A stretch of 64,000 nt of DNA, taken from the NCBI RefSeq assembly GCF_000478825.2, contig NZ_CP007542.1, forward strand, positions 2,480,001 to 2,544,000. The letters run 5' to 3'. The notes below the pieces were generated by a model. That model worked only from the letters and a program-made list of their open reading frames with translations. It was not told the origin of the DNA and did no database searches. This DNA is from Synechocystis sp. PCC 6714 (lineage in GTDB: Bacteria > Cyanobacteriota > Cyanobacteriia > Cyanobacteriales > Microcystaceae). Position 1 is the first letter of the stretch, and every line of letters starts with the position of its first letter. The position numbers and the translations under genes were made by a program. Positions 18,702 to 27,212 of the stretch are shown here, piece by piece.

Positions 18702-19562
18702 ATGTATTGTTTATTAACTGTCATCTTTAACTATTTTGGCGATCGCCGTTTCACCATTTCGCCTTTGGCCCCAGTGTATTTTTCCATGGTTTTTGCCCTC
18801 TGCCCTGCGTTAAGTCTATTAAATTCTTTAGTTTTGTTAGATATTTCCTCCCCTTGGCCCTGGTTGACCCCCAGCCATGGCATTATCGCTGGCTATCTTC
18901 TGCTATTCGCTGTGGTGCATAGTGGATTAGCGGCCCTGCGGCCCTGGGGGGAAGGGAAAATTGGCGCTAGGGGTTATCGGGTTATGTTTGCCTTGGTGAG
19001 TATTCCTTTGGCAACGGGGTTAATTATTTATTTTTTCAACCATCGCTACGACGGACTACAACTATGGCAGGTGCAAGGGGTGGCCGGAGTTAAACCCCTG
19101 GTGTGGACTCTATCGGCCCTATCCTTTTTTTTCCTTTTTCCCGCCACCTTTAACCTGCTAGAAATTGCCGCCATCCAAAAACCGGAAATTCATCTTTATG
19201 AAACGGGTATTATCCGTATTTGTCGCCATCCCCAAATGGTCGGTCAAATAATTTGGTGCATTGCCCACACCCTCTGGTTAGGTACCACCTTTACTATGGT
19301 TACTAGCTTAGGATTAATTGCCCACCATTGCTTTGCAGTCTGGCATGGCGATCGCCGTTGGCAAAACAAGTATGGCGACGCTTTTTTAGCAGTGAAACAA
19401 AGGACTTCCATCGTTCCCTTTCTGGCCATCTGGGAGGGAAGACAGACCCTGGTGTGGCAAGAATTCATCAAACCAGCCTATGTGGGGATAATCGGCTTCA
19501 TTGCTCTACTGTGGTGGGGCCATCCCTGGTTAATGGTGATGACCTCCAGAGTTAATTGGTAG
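18702..19562 (+). CDS. NnrU-family membrane protein, Z-ISO (15-cis-zeta-carotene isomerase)-like
   Basis: 286 residues with six or more hydrophobic segments. The NnrU core includes VVHSGLAALRPWGE (conserved His), ICRHPQMVGQIIWCIAHTLWLG and LIAHHCFAVWHGDRR, then KYGDAFLAVKQRTSIVPF, close to plant Z-ISO. In Z-ISO histidines in these positions bind the heme needed to isomerise the 15-cis bond of zeta-carotene. Whether this protein does so is inferred; light can do the same step. ATG start at 18702; Met29 is an alternative. Confidence 0.7.
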   Translation: MYCLLTVIFNYFGDRRFTISPLAPVYFSMVFALCPALSLLNSLVLLDISSPWPWLTPSHGIIAGYLLLFAVVHSGLAALRPWGEGKIGARGYRVMFALVSIPLATGLIIYFFNHRYDGLQLWQVQGVAGVKPLVWTLSALSFFFLFPATFNLLEIAAIQKPEIHLYETGIIRICRHPQMVGQIIWCIAHTLWLGTTFTMVTSLGLIAHHCFAVWHGDRRWQNKYGDAFLAVKQRTSIVPFLAIWEGRQTLVWQEFIKPAYVGIIGFIALLWWGHPWLMVMTSRVNW

Positions 19563-19656
19563 GGCTTGTGGCTTGGTTTAACCGCACGGGGAAGATATTC
19601 TGAGGATGCACTGCAATCTGCAATAATCCCCTAATTTTTAGGTTTAATTCAATTCT

Positions 19657-20106
19657 ATGGACGATACTAACAACACATTACTGCTCAAGCGTCCCGTGGC
19701 CCTGAAGGTGATTGTCACTCCCCGTTGGAAAGAGGAGATGCAACAACAACTCCAAGCCCAGGTGGGCCAGATGGATAACCAAGTGCAACAGCTTGATGCC
19801 CAAAGTCAACGGGCGATCGCCGAAATTAAAAAACAAAGCCTGGTACCCCTACCCCCCAGTGTCAGCCAGCAAATTGAAAACATTCAAATGCAGGTCAACC
19901 AACAAAAGAGCGAAATTCTGGAGCAGAAAAACCAAGCCCTACAACAAATGCAACAGGTGCAGTTATTGGAACTAAACCAGGAAGTCATCCAAGGGCAGAT
20001 GGAAAGCTTTTTCCGTATCCAAAAGGGGGACAACCTCGTCAGGAAAATGGGAGTGGAATTGGTGCTACGGGATGGGGTGGTGGAGGAAATCCGGGGCGAA
20101 CTGTAG
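19657..20106 (+). CDS. YlqD-family coiled-coil protein
   Basis: 149 residues, cytoplasmic. An N-terminal beta strand region (LLLKRPVALKVIVTPRWKEEM) is followed by a long glutamine-rich coiled coil (about residues 27-105) and a C-terminal beta segment (GDNLVRKMGVELVLRDGVVEEIRGEL). This layout matches YlqD-like proteins of unknown function, commonly conserved in cyanobacteria. ATG start. Upstream of psaM on the same strand, with 164 nt between. Confidence 0.7.
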   Translation: MDDTNNTLLLKRPVALKVIVTPRWKEEMQQQLQAQVGQMDNQVQQLDAQSQRAIAEIKKQSLVPLPPSVSQQIENIQMQVNQQKSEILEQKNQALQQMQQVQLLELNQEVIQGQMESFFRIQKGDNLVRKMGVELVLRDGVVEEIRGEL

Positions 20107-20270
20107 TCTTTGCCTAGGAGTCTTTCCTGGAAGACCCAATGGATAGTGGGGATGGTCAAGTATCGACTTTTCTAAAGACTTGTAACAACTTATTTCCCAA
20201 AACTCCCCCCATATTGCAAAGTGTTGTTAATGTTTCTCACGATCTATTTTTATCTAGGAGTTAACTATCC

Positions 20271-20366
20271 ATGGCATTATCCGACACCCAAGTTTTGGCG
20301 GCCCTAGTGGTTGCTCTTCTGCCTGCTTTCTTGGCTTTCCGTCTTTCCACGGAACTTTATAAGTAA
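20271..20366 (+). CDS. psaM: photosystem I reaction centre subunit XII
   Basis: A 31-residue single-span protein at the trimer-contact side of PSI. The translation MALSDTQVLAALVVALLP...ELYK is PsaM throughout. AGGAG lies 10 nt before the ATG. It is monocistronic, with a hairpin terminator just downstream. From memory PCC 6803 has Ile at position 8 where this has Val. Confidence 0.96.
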   Translation: MALSDTQVLAALVVALLPAFLAFRLSTELYK

Positions 20367-20394
20367 ACCAACGTCGGCCGTGTAATCCGATCCT

Positions 20395-20427
20395 TAGGGC
20401 GTGATCCGTTGCGCCCTATTGATTTTT
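20395..20427 (+). terminator. rho-independent terminator of psaM
   Basis: A perfect 7-bp stem TAGGGCG (20395-20401) / CGCCCTA (20412-20418) with a 10-nt loop, followed by a short T run at 20423-20427. It starts 29 nt after the psaM stop. Confidence 0.65.
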
Positions 20428-20506
20428 AGGGAGAATGCTGGCATCTTTAGAGTCCGGTGCGAGTTGTCAGACCTCTTGCTATCTCCGGCCCAAAAAATTA
20501 CCCGCC

Positions 20507-20884
20507 ATGACTGCCCAAACCTTCAAACCCAATAATGCCCGTCGTCCCCGTTCCAGAAGTCGCAAGCGCCCGGAACAAAATTTTCAGCCTGAGCATAAGT
20601 GGCTAGTGTGGGAAATTCTTTTCAAGCTGGGCCTCAATGGTATTTTTGTAATTGTTTCTATTCTGGCGATCGCCAGGCTTTTGCCCCACCAGCAAACCCA
20701 ACAGGCTAAGTTAAACGAAATTCAAATGCAGGTACAGGAAACAGAGGCTCGGGTGAAGCAACTCCGCACTGATTTTCACCGTAGTTTTGACCCTAGCCAG
20801 AGCCGCAAAATTATGGAAGAACTGAGCCCACGCCATGATCCTCAACAGCGCAAAATCATTCTGACGGAACCAAAAGCGCCCTAG
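20507..20884 (+). CDS. one-pass membrane protein with extracytoplasmic coiled coil
   Basis: 125 residues from ATG 20507. The basic N terminus (RRPRSRSRKRPEQ) is cytoplasmic by the positive-inside rule, then one membrane span (about residues 48-66, LGLNGIFVIVSILAIARLL), then a short coiled coil (QQTQQAKLNEIQMQVQETEARVKQLRTDF). This topology resembles FtsB/FtsL/DivIC proteins but the similarity is structural only. Conserved in cyanobacteria as far as I can tell; function unknown. An upstream start at 20435 is open but less likely. Confidence 0.65.
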   Translation: MTAQTFKPNNARRPRSRSRKRPEQNFQPEHKWLVWEILFKLGLNGIFVIVSILAIARLLPHQQTQQAKLNEIQMQVQETEARVKQLRTDFHRSFDPSQSRKIMEELSPRHDPQQRKIILTEPKAP

Positions 20885-21319
20885 AAGTTATGTAAAAAGT
20901 CTGTATCTTCCCCCTACTGTAATAAATCCCCTCACTAAAGTGATCACCATACCAGGGGAATTTTTCTTAGTTCCCTCCTAAACTTGGGGGCCAGGGGAGA
21001 TCCTCAAACGTCCCCTCAAAAACTGGGGAAGTCCTTACCGAAACTAGTACATTTTATCGAAAGAATAGGTCTAAAGGCCCGTGCTTTAGGACGGCTTGAC
21101 GAGATAGAGTGGTCGCTGACTCCTCCGAGACGATGGATTCAGACAGCCCGACGAGCGAAGTCCGGTAAAATTGGCGGCGCAGACAAATCAGTAGACTGGG
21201 AAAAGAAGATAGGGCAATGGGCAGTCCCCCCCATTGGATCAACGGATCAACCAATAACAGTCTTTCCGTTGAAAATCGATACTTAAAAACCCCAGGGCTT
21301 GCGGGGATAGTCTGGGTTG
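20885..21319. other. gene-free stretch upstream of the IS relic
   Basis: About 435 nt without a convincing gene. One frame (20984-21286) is open for 100 codons, but its composition (KLGKSLPK, PPRRWIQTARRAKSGK) looks non-native and matches no family I know. It may be the decayed interior of the IS200/IS605 element whose right end lies at 21340-21428. No tRNA or known RNA was recognised. Confidence 0.4.
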
Positions 21320-21339
21320 CAAACGTAAGACCATAAAAC

Positions 21340-21428
21340 ACCTGGAGAGTAGAAGCAGATGGTATGAAGCGGAAACCTAAATCCTGGGGCTTAGGAATCC
21401 TTCTGCTTTAGCAAGGGGAGAATGTCAA
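21340..21428 (+). mobile_element. IS200/IS605-family right-end relic
   Basis: The stretch ATGAAGCGGAAACCTAA (21364-21380), the small stem CCTAA/TTAGG (21376-21395), GGAATCC, the sub-terminal imperfect palindrome CCTTCTGCTTTAGCAAGG (21399-21416) and the terminal GGGGAGAATGTCAA follow the layout of IS200/IS605 right ends, which also form the 3' part of TnpB guide RNAs. No tnpA or tnpB gene survives. The element ends on the lpxC stop codon. Confidence 0.5.
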
Positions 21429-22291
21429 CGGTCATCCAGAATATCCTTGCCAAAATGTTCTTGGCCATAGGTTTCGGCAATCTTTTGGGCTAATTGGGTA
21501 TGGAGTTTATGACTAGCCTTGTAGGCAACAAAATGGGCTTGGGGAATTTTTCCCAAGAGACTTAAATCCCCCAGCAAATCCAACAACTTATGACGCACCG
21601 GCTCATCGGGGAAACGCAGGGGTGGATTGAGCCATTTTTCCTTGTCACACACCAAGGCATTGTCCAAACTGCCCCCTTTAATCAGTCCTGCCTGTCGCAA
21701 CTTTTCAATCTGATCCGCAAAGCCGAAAGTCCGGGCTGGGGCGATCGCCGAGGCAAAATTTTCTTCGTCCGGTTCCCAGGTGTACCACTGCTTACCAATG
21801 GGCAGATAGGGATAGTCTACGCCGTAGCTGAAGCGGATGTTTTCACAGGGGAAGGCGGCCACAAAGGCATCCTCTAGTTGGCAGGTCAAAGGAGCCTTAA
21901 TCACCATAGGTTGGTCTTGCTGTTTCTTGGACCGCTGTTTAGTCCCCACCTTGGCGATCGCCGTTAACCAAGTGAGGGCAGAACCGTCCAGCAGAGGCAC
22001 TTCCGGGCCATTAATCTCAATGCGTAAATCGTCGATTTGCAAAGCTACAAGGGTTGCCAACAGATGTTCTACTGTTCTGACTGTAGCCCCCGTTTCCCCC
22101 AACTCAGTGGAGAGCATGGCTTCCCGCACCCAGGTCAAATCCGCCGGAATGATTGGTTTTCCCGGCAAGTCCACCCGCTGGAAATAGCGACCCTTCCCCG
22201 CCGCCACTGGACAAAGGGTAACGGTAGTTTCCACACCGGAATGTAGTCCAACTCCCTGGACCGTCAAGGGGGCTTTGAGGGTATGTCCCAT
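21425..22291 (-). CDS. lpxC: UDP-3-O-acyl-N-acetylglucosamine deacetylase
   Basis: The committed step of lipid A synthesis; a zinc-dependent deacetylase. The 288 residues show GVGLHSG at the N terminus, the zinc ligand His in TVEHLLA, FDEP-like [17 protein letters not shown] carrying the second His and Asp, and the late [12 protein letters not shown] histidine. ATG start at 22289-22291. The TGA stop at 21425-21427 coincides with the end of the IS200/IS605-like sequence, so the natural C terminus may have been altered. Confidence 0.93.
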   Translation of the reverse strand: MGHTLKAPLTVQGVGLHSGVETTVTLCPVAAGKGRYFQRVDLPGKPIIPADLTWVREAMLSTELGETGATVRTVEHLLATLVALQIDDLRIEINGPEVPLLDGSALTWLTAIAKVGTKQRSKKQQDQPMVIKAPLTCQLEDAFVAAFPCENIRFSYGVDYPYLPIGKQWYTWEPDEENFASAIAPARTFGFADQIEKLRQAGLIKGGSLDNALVCDKEKWLNPPLRFPDEPVRHKLLDLLGDLSLLGKIPQAHFVAYKASHKLHTQLAQKIAETYGQEHFGKDILDDR

Positions 22292-22482
22292 GGCATTTAT
22301 TAAGATGGTTGATGGGCTTAACTATAGCTTATAGCTAGATTTAAATAACTTTAGTAAGTGGGAATTCTAAAGGGAAAAAACGCCTAAAAAGTTTGGGAAC
22401 GCCAGGATAAGGACAAAGACCACACCAGAATGGTCCTGCTCCGGAGCGGGCCATTGGGGCCAAGGGTTTGGCAACAAACTAA

Positions 22483-22552
22483 GCGGGTAGGGGGAATCGA
22501 ACCCCCAACTAAAGCATGGGAGGCTTTCGTTTTACCACTAAACTATACCCGC
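22483..22552 (-). tRNA. tRNA-Gly (anticodon CCC)
   Basis: A 70-nt cloverleaf on the minus strand: acceptor GCGGGTA/TACCCGC, D arm GTTTAGTGGTAAAAC, anticodon stem AAAGC/GCTTT with loop CTCCCAT, and T arm GGGGG-TTCGATT-CCCCC. The anticodon is CCC. CCA is not encoded. All stems are fully paired. Confidence 0.93.
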
Positions 22553-22592
22553 GCAAAGCTTCCACCATCGTAAAACATTAGGGGAACTTCGC

Positions 22593-23080
22593 CTAGATGA
22601 GAGGGGAAAATTCCAAAATTAAATCGTTGTAATCCAGGTCACTGCCCCCCACTATGTTTTCAAAGCAGAAGAGAGGTTACTGCCCAGGCCGGACATTTGG
22701 CTAGTGCAACCGGGGTTAGCAGCCCTAAAGGCAAATAGAGCCACAGGGCCAAGGGTGGGATCGCTACCAGGATTTTGGGTCAGTACATCTTCAATGGAGG
22801 CATTGGGGATATATTATAGCCAGACCATAAATGGTATTTCCCCATTAGGTTAATCGTTTCTTTTTTGAGCCCAAGTTAATGCTTGGAGTACATAGCCCAC
22901 ATCCCCTGGGTTGAGATTGATCCGGCGATCACTCTTGCTGTCAACACCGCCGGTTAGACTATCCACTTTAATATAGTACGATCAAGTTTTCATAGGCCCG
23001 CACCCGACTAATGGAGACATTGGTCACTACGGAGCGATCACCAATTCCAGGAATAACTAACAGGAATAACTAAAAGGAAG
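22593..23080 (-). pseudogene. decayed C-terminal part of a DUF4114 exported protein
   Basis: Minus-strand fragments read VIPGIGDRSVVTNVSISRVR, then KVDSLTGGVDSKSDRRINLNPGDVGYVLQALTWAQKR, SIEDVLTQNPGSDPTLGPVALFAFRAANPG and finally FENIVGGSDLDYNDLILEF, the hallmark end of DUF4114 domains. They are joined by two frame changes (near 22975 and 22665) and at least two in-frame stops (near 22845 and 22815). No intact N terminus is present. Such domains occur on extracellular cyanobacterial proteins. Confidence 0.7.
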
Positions 23081-23433
23081 AAAGACAGACCATGTAGCAT
23101 TTCATTCAATATAGTAAAAAGTGGGCTGTTTAGGATATTTTTAATTTTAAAACCCTTATTTAAAAAGGGTTTCAGTGACTGTTAGTCCTAACTGTCCTAA
23201 TGTTTGCTATAAAAGATTGATTTTTCTATCTTAAGTGAGGGCACTAAAGTCACATCTTAAGTCATTGAAAGCGCACAAATAAGTTCTTAAAAATGATACT
23301 TTGAATTTTGCTAGCTCTAGCATCGCTCTAGATTTAGAACTAAAATGCTCCTATTTTTCTGTGATCTTTATGACTAATCTGTCTTTTTAATAATTTTTTA
23401 TGGCGATTTCCATCAATTATTTTATCGAGATTT
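23081..23433. other. AT-rich gene-free spacer downstream of hisH
   Basis: No gene seen. It contains a short direct repeat CAGGAATAACTAA (from about 23048 into this region) and a perfect 8-bp hairpin AAACCCTT/AAGGGTTT at 23150-23172, which may be a weak terminator. Long T and A runs follow near 23380-23400. Confidence 0.4.
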
Positions 23434-24054
23434 TTAGACAACCTTTTTGACAAAGTTAGCCAAAATTTTCAACCCCAGGGTGGAGGATTTTTCTGGGTGG
23501 AACTGTACCGCCATCACATTATCCTTGGCGATCGCCGCTGCAACGGTTTGACTGCCGTGGGTAACACTGGCCGCAACTACTTGAGGGTCAATGGGAGCCA
23601 TATAGTAGGAATGAACGAAATATACTTGGGGGCGGGGTGGTAGATCTCGCCAGAGGCACAAATTCGGTTGATTCAACTCCAATCCATTCCAACCCATATG
23701 GGGAATGGTTAGCTCCGGCTCAGAAAGGAAGTGTTTCACCAACCCGGGGATGATACTTAGCCCCTTTTCCTCCCCTTCTTCGGAACTGTCGAACAACAAT
23801 TGGGAACCTAAACAAATCCCTAAGAACGGTTTCCCCATGGCGATCGCCTTTTTCAGTACTTCATCCAAACCCCTTGCCCGCAAATGTTGCATTGCCGGAT
23901 CAAAGGAGCCCACTCCGGGTAAAACAATGGCAGTGGCGGCCTCAATAACATTGGCCCGATCACTCACCTGGGGATTGCCCCCCACCTTCTCCAAACCTTT
24001 ACACACAGAATGGAGATTGCCCATATCATAGTCAACGACGGCAATATAACCCAT
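23434..24054 (-). CDS. hisH: imidazole glycerol phosphate synthase, glutamine amidotransferase subunit
   Basis: Supplies ammonia from glutamine to HisF in histidine synthesis. The 206 residues from ATG 24054 (MGYIAVVDYDMGNLHSV) contain the class I amidotransferase nucleophile in GICLGSQLLF and the His-Glu pair in QFHPEKSS. A longer reading from 24132 adds 26 residues unlike HisH. It is divergent from argC. Confidence 0.95.
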   Translation of the reverse strand: MGYIAVVDYDMGNLHSVCKGLEKVGGNPQVSDRANVIEAATAIVLPGVGSFDPAMQHLRARGLDEVLKKAIAMGKPFLGICLGSQLLFDSSEEGEEKGLSIIPGLVKHFLSEPELTIPHMGWNGLELNQPNLCLWRDLPPRPQVYFVHSYYMAPIDPQVVAASVTHGSQTVAAAIAKDNVMAVQFHPEKSSTLGLKILANFVKKVV

Positions 24055-24306
24055 GGGAAAGAAAACTCCAAAGTAGGACAAAGTCAGGTTATTGTTGCCA
24101 ATGCCTGACCCCCGCTTGGCCATTGTAAGCAAAGTTGACCAGCCCCCAGGGAAGTTCCGCCATTTATTTGGACTAGATGGAGTATCAAGACAAAAAATTT
24201 CTGCTTAAACCTGGGATCAAGTTCGCCATTGGGCAATTTTGATATTAGAATTCAGCCAACACACCAATTTCACCAATCCATTGGCATTATTTGAGATTTG
24301 AGAACC

Positions 24307-25362
24307 ATGGGGCATGAAAAAACTAGAGTCGGTATCATTGGCGCGTCGGGCTATGGCGGCATTCAGTTAGTACGATTATTGTTGGAACATCCCCAGGTGG
24401 AATTGACCTACCTAGCGGGGCATAGCAGTGCAGGTAAACCCTACAGTGATCTTTATCCCCATTTAACCCACCGGGTAAATCTGACCATAGAACCCATTGA
24501 CCTAGAGGCGATCGCCAACCGTTGTGATGCGGTGTTCCTTGGTTTACCCAATGGTTTAGCCTGTGACATGGCCCCAGAATTACTGGCTAAAGGTTGCAAA
24601 GTTTTAGACCTGTCGGCGGACTATCGTTTCCGTAACCTCAACACCTACACGGAATGGTACAAAAAAGGACGTCAAGACCAAGCTACAAATAGCCAAGCTG
24701 TTTACGGCCTGCCAGAATTGTACCGGGATGCCATTAAGGATGCTCAACTAATTGGTTGCCCCGGATGTTACCCCACCGCCAGTTTATTAGCCCTTTCCCC
24801 CTTGCTTAAACAGGGTTTAATTGTGCCCGAAACCGCCATTATTGATGCTAAGTCCGGTACCTCCGGCGGGGGTAGAGAGGCAAAGGTGAATATGCTCCTA
24901 GCAGAAGCAGAAGGATCTTTGGGAGCCTATGGAGTTGCCAAACACCGCCATACTCCTGAGATTGAACAGGTTGCCAGTGATTTGGCCGGTACGGAGTTAC
25001 AAGTACAGTTCACTCCCCATTTAATTCCCATGGTGCGGGGCATTTTGGCCACCGTTTATGCAACCCTGCGGGATCCAGGTTTAGTGCGAGACGATTTAAT
25101 CACCATTTACAGTGCTTTTTACCGGGCTTCTCCCTTTGTGAAGATTTTGCCCCATGGGGTTTATCCCCAAACAAAATGGGCTTGGGGCACTAACCTTTGT
25201 TACATCGGCATTGAAGTGGATCCCCGCACCGGTCGAGTTATTGTCCTTTCCGCCATCGATAATTTGGTCAAAGGCCAAGCAGGGCAAGCGGTGCAATGTT
25301 TGAACCTCATGATGGGCTGGGAAGAATCCCTTGGTTTGCCCCAACTGGCTTTTTATCCCTAG
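24307..25362 (+). CDS. argC: N-acetyl-gamma-glutamyl-phosphate reductase
   Basis: Third step of arginine synthesis; NADPH-dependent reduction of N-acetylglutamyl phosphate. The 351 residues from ATG 24307 contain the nucleotide loop [17 protein letters not shown], the catalytic Cys in GCPGCYPTA and the [10 protein letters not shown] motif. Length is normal. An in-frame TTG three codons upstream is less likely as start. Confidence 0.96.
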   Translation: MGHEKTRVGIIGASGYGGIQLVRLLLEHPQVELTYLAGHSSAGKPYSDLYPHLTHRVNLTIEPIDLEAIANRCDAVFLGLPNGLACDMAPELLAKGCKVLDLSADYRFRNLNTYTEWYKKGRQDQATNSQAVYGLPELYRDAIKDAQLIGCPGCYPTASLLALSPLLKQGLIVPETAIIDAKSGTSGGGREAKVNMLLAEAEGSLGAYGVAKHRHTPEIEQVASDLAGTELQVQFTPHLIPMVRGILATVYATLRDPGLVRDDLITIYSAFYRASPFVKILPHGVYPQTKWAWGTNLCYIGIEVDPRTGRVIVLSAIDNLVKGQAGQAVQCLNLMMGWEESLGLPQLAFYP

Positions 25363-25399
25363 CCATGGGTTGCACAAGGATGAACCAATCTGGGTTGAT

Positions 25400-25494
25400 T
25401 ATAGTCATTTCAAATAATTTCGAGACTGCTTAAGTCTTTATTGACAAGCTTTTCGGTGAATTTGACTGCCTCAGTCTTACTAGAAACGACTATA
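25400..25494. mobile_element. 95-bp MITE-like element, copy 2
   Basis: The same length as copy 1 (18182-18276). Starts TATAGTCATTTCAAATAA and ends GAAACGACTATA; the ends are inverted repeats of one another (TATAGTCrTTTCwArTAA). It sits between argC and the terminator at 25508-25546. No coding capacity. Confidence 0.6.
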
Positions 25495-25507
25495 TCTAAA
25501 AAAGTAA

Positions 25508-25546
25508 AACTCCCCCGGTAGATAGATCCTGGAGGAGTTATTTTTT
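25508..25546. terminator. bidirectional hairpin terminator between argC and crhR
   Basis: The stem AACTCC (25508-25513) / GGAGTT (25534-25539), extended by CC/GG across a mismatch, is followed by TTTTTT on the plus strand; on the minus strand it is followed by TTTTACTTTTTT. It lies between two convergent genes and can serve both. Confidence 0.7.
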
Positions 25547-25597
25547 CCGATTCATTAACCCGGATTTATTTTTTCAAACAGCCTATCTGGCTATTGT

Positions 25598-27082
25598 TTA
25601 TTGTTGGCGATCGCTATAAGCAGGACGACGGCCACCACTGGAGCGGCGGGGTTTGCCCGGTTTACCTTGGTAGCCACCCCCACTTTTGTTCTGGCCACCG
25701 CCACCACCAGCATTGCGGCCACGACGAAGAACGGGCTTGTTGAAATCAACTTCCGGCACTTCCCAATCGGTTTTCATCCATTGGGGGCAACTTTGGTCAT
25801 AGATCATTTGCAGGGCAGCAGCGGCGATCGCCTGGGCATCGTATTCATCACTCAATTCCCGTACCAAGGGCAAAAAGGAAGCCATTCGCTCACCGGTTAA
25901 TGCCTCTTTGAGCTGTTCCTGCAGTTTTTCAATCCGCTTAGCTTCCACCTGGGAACGGTTAGGGATAGCACAAACCTCAATTTGCTGTTTGAGACGGTTT
26001 TCAATGGAGCGCAGTAAACGACGGTCAATGGGTTCCACCAGGGCGATCGCCTTACCGGTTTTACCAGCCCGTCCCGTGCGGCCAATGCGGTGAATATAGG
26101 TTTCAGCGTTATCGGGCAAATCGAAATTGACCACATGGCTGAGGTTATTAACATCTAAACCCCGGGCGGCAATGTCCGTAGCCACCACCAGCTTGATTTT
26201 GCCATCGCGAAAACGCTGCACCAAACGCTCCCGTTGGGATTGGCTCAGGTTGCCATGGTACTCGTCCACGCTATGGCCCGCTTCCTGTAAACGGCTGGTG
26301 AGGTCGGCGGCGGTTTGCTTGGTACGAACAAAGATAATGGCGGATTCGGGATCTTCCATTTCCAAAATTGGTTGCAATGCCTTAGCCTTAGACCAACCCC
26401 GGGGCACGTGGTAAAGCTGCTGCTCAATGCGGGTGGGGGTAGATTGGGTCTGTTTAACGGTCACCAGGGCGGGATCATTTAAAAATTGGTTGACCAACTC
26501 TTTGATTTCCCGGGGCATGGTGGCGGAGAAACAAGCAGTCTGCCTGGTGGGGGGAGTTTTACGCAGAATGGTTTTCACATCGTCAATGAAGCCCATGCTC
26601 AGCATTTCGTCCGCTTCATCCAGCACCACCCATTGGATGGTTTCCAGTTTGAGTTTTTTGCGGTCAATTAGGTCAATCACCCGTCCAGGAGTCCCTACTA
26701 CAATTTGTACCCCCCGCTCCAGGCTGCGAATTTGTCGCTCGATGGACTGGCCACCGTAAACATTCAAAATAAACAGACGGCGCTCATGGGAAAAGTCCTT
26801 CATTGCCTCCGCCACCTGCTGGGCTAATTCCCGGGTGGGGGTCAAAATTAAGGCTTGCAAATCCCCCTCGGGATCAATACGGTCCATCAAAGGTAGGGCA
26901 AAGGCGGCGGTTTTACCCGTGCCGGTTTGGGATTGGGCGAGCATGTCCCGGCCGCTCAGAAGCAGGGGAATGGCTTCAGTTTGAATTTGGGTGGGGGACT
27001 CAAAGCCAATGTCGGCCAAGAGTTGACAACGTTTTTCAGAAAGACCAAGGTCGGCGAAAGTACTAGTCAAAGTATTAGTCAT
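25598..27082 (-). CDS. crhR: DEAD-box RNA helicase CrhR
   Basis: A redox- and cold-regulated RNA helicase that unwinds and anneals RNA. The 494 residues carry the Q motif (FESPTQIQ), SQTGTGKT, PTRELAQQ, VLDEADEML, SATMPREI and HRIGRTGRAGKTG; the C-terminal tail is glycine- and basic-rich (GRNAGGGGGQNKSGGGYQGKPGKPRRSSGGRR). I chose ATG 27082. It follows rimO by 130 nt on the same strand, the pairing known from Synechocystis. A TGGCTG/CAGCCA hairpin lies in the intercistronic gap. Confidence 0.93.
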   Translation of the reverse strand: MTNTLTSTFADLGLSEKRCQLLADIGFESPTQIQTEAIPLLLSGRDMLAQSQTGTGKTAAFALPLMDRIDPEGDLQALILTPTRELAQQVAEAMKDFSHERRLFILNVYGGQSIERQIRSLERGVQIVVGTPGRVIDLIDRKKLKLETIQWVVLDEADEMLSMGFIDDVKTILRKTPPTRQTACFSATMPREIKELVNQFLNDPALVTVKQTQSTPTRIEQQLYHVPRGWSKAKALQPILEMEDPESAIIFVRTKQTAADLTSRLQEAGHSVDEYHGNLSQSQRERLVQRFRDGKIKLVVATDIAARGLDVNNLSHVVNFDLPDNAETYIHRIGRTGRAGKTGKAIALVEPIDRRLLRSIENRLKQQIEVCAIPNRSQVEAKRIEKLQEQLKEALTGERMASFLPLVRELSDEYDAQAIAAAALQMIYDQSCPQWMKTDWEVPEVDFNKPVLRRGRNAGGGGGQNKSGGGYQGKPGKPRRSSGGRRPAYSDRQQ

Positions 27083-27212
27083 GGAAAAGTTCAATAATTT
27101 CGGATAACAAAAGACGGTTTAGTGGGCAAATAATTAATAATTAAAAAGTTTGCGGGAATGGCTGGGAACCAACCGTCAATAACACAGCCAGTCCATTCCC
27201 CTAGTTGAATAG

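Noticed and set aside
20984-21286. A 100-codon open frame on the plus strand between the membrane protein and lpxC
   Set aside because: No family resemblance, no convincing ribosome-binding site, and position inside what looks like an IS relic; treated as non-coding.
20990-21430. Idea that this stretch encodes RNase P RNA or tmRNA
   Set aside because: The conserved RNase P core and the tmRNA alanine acceptor and tag frame are not visible; only the IS200/IS605-like end is recognisable.
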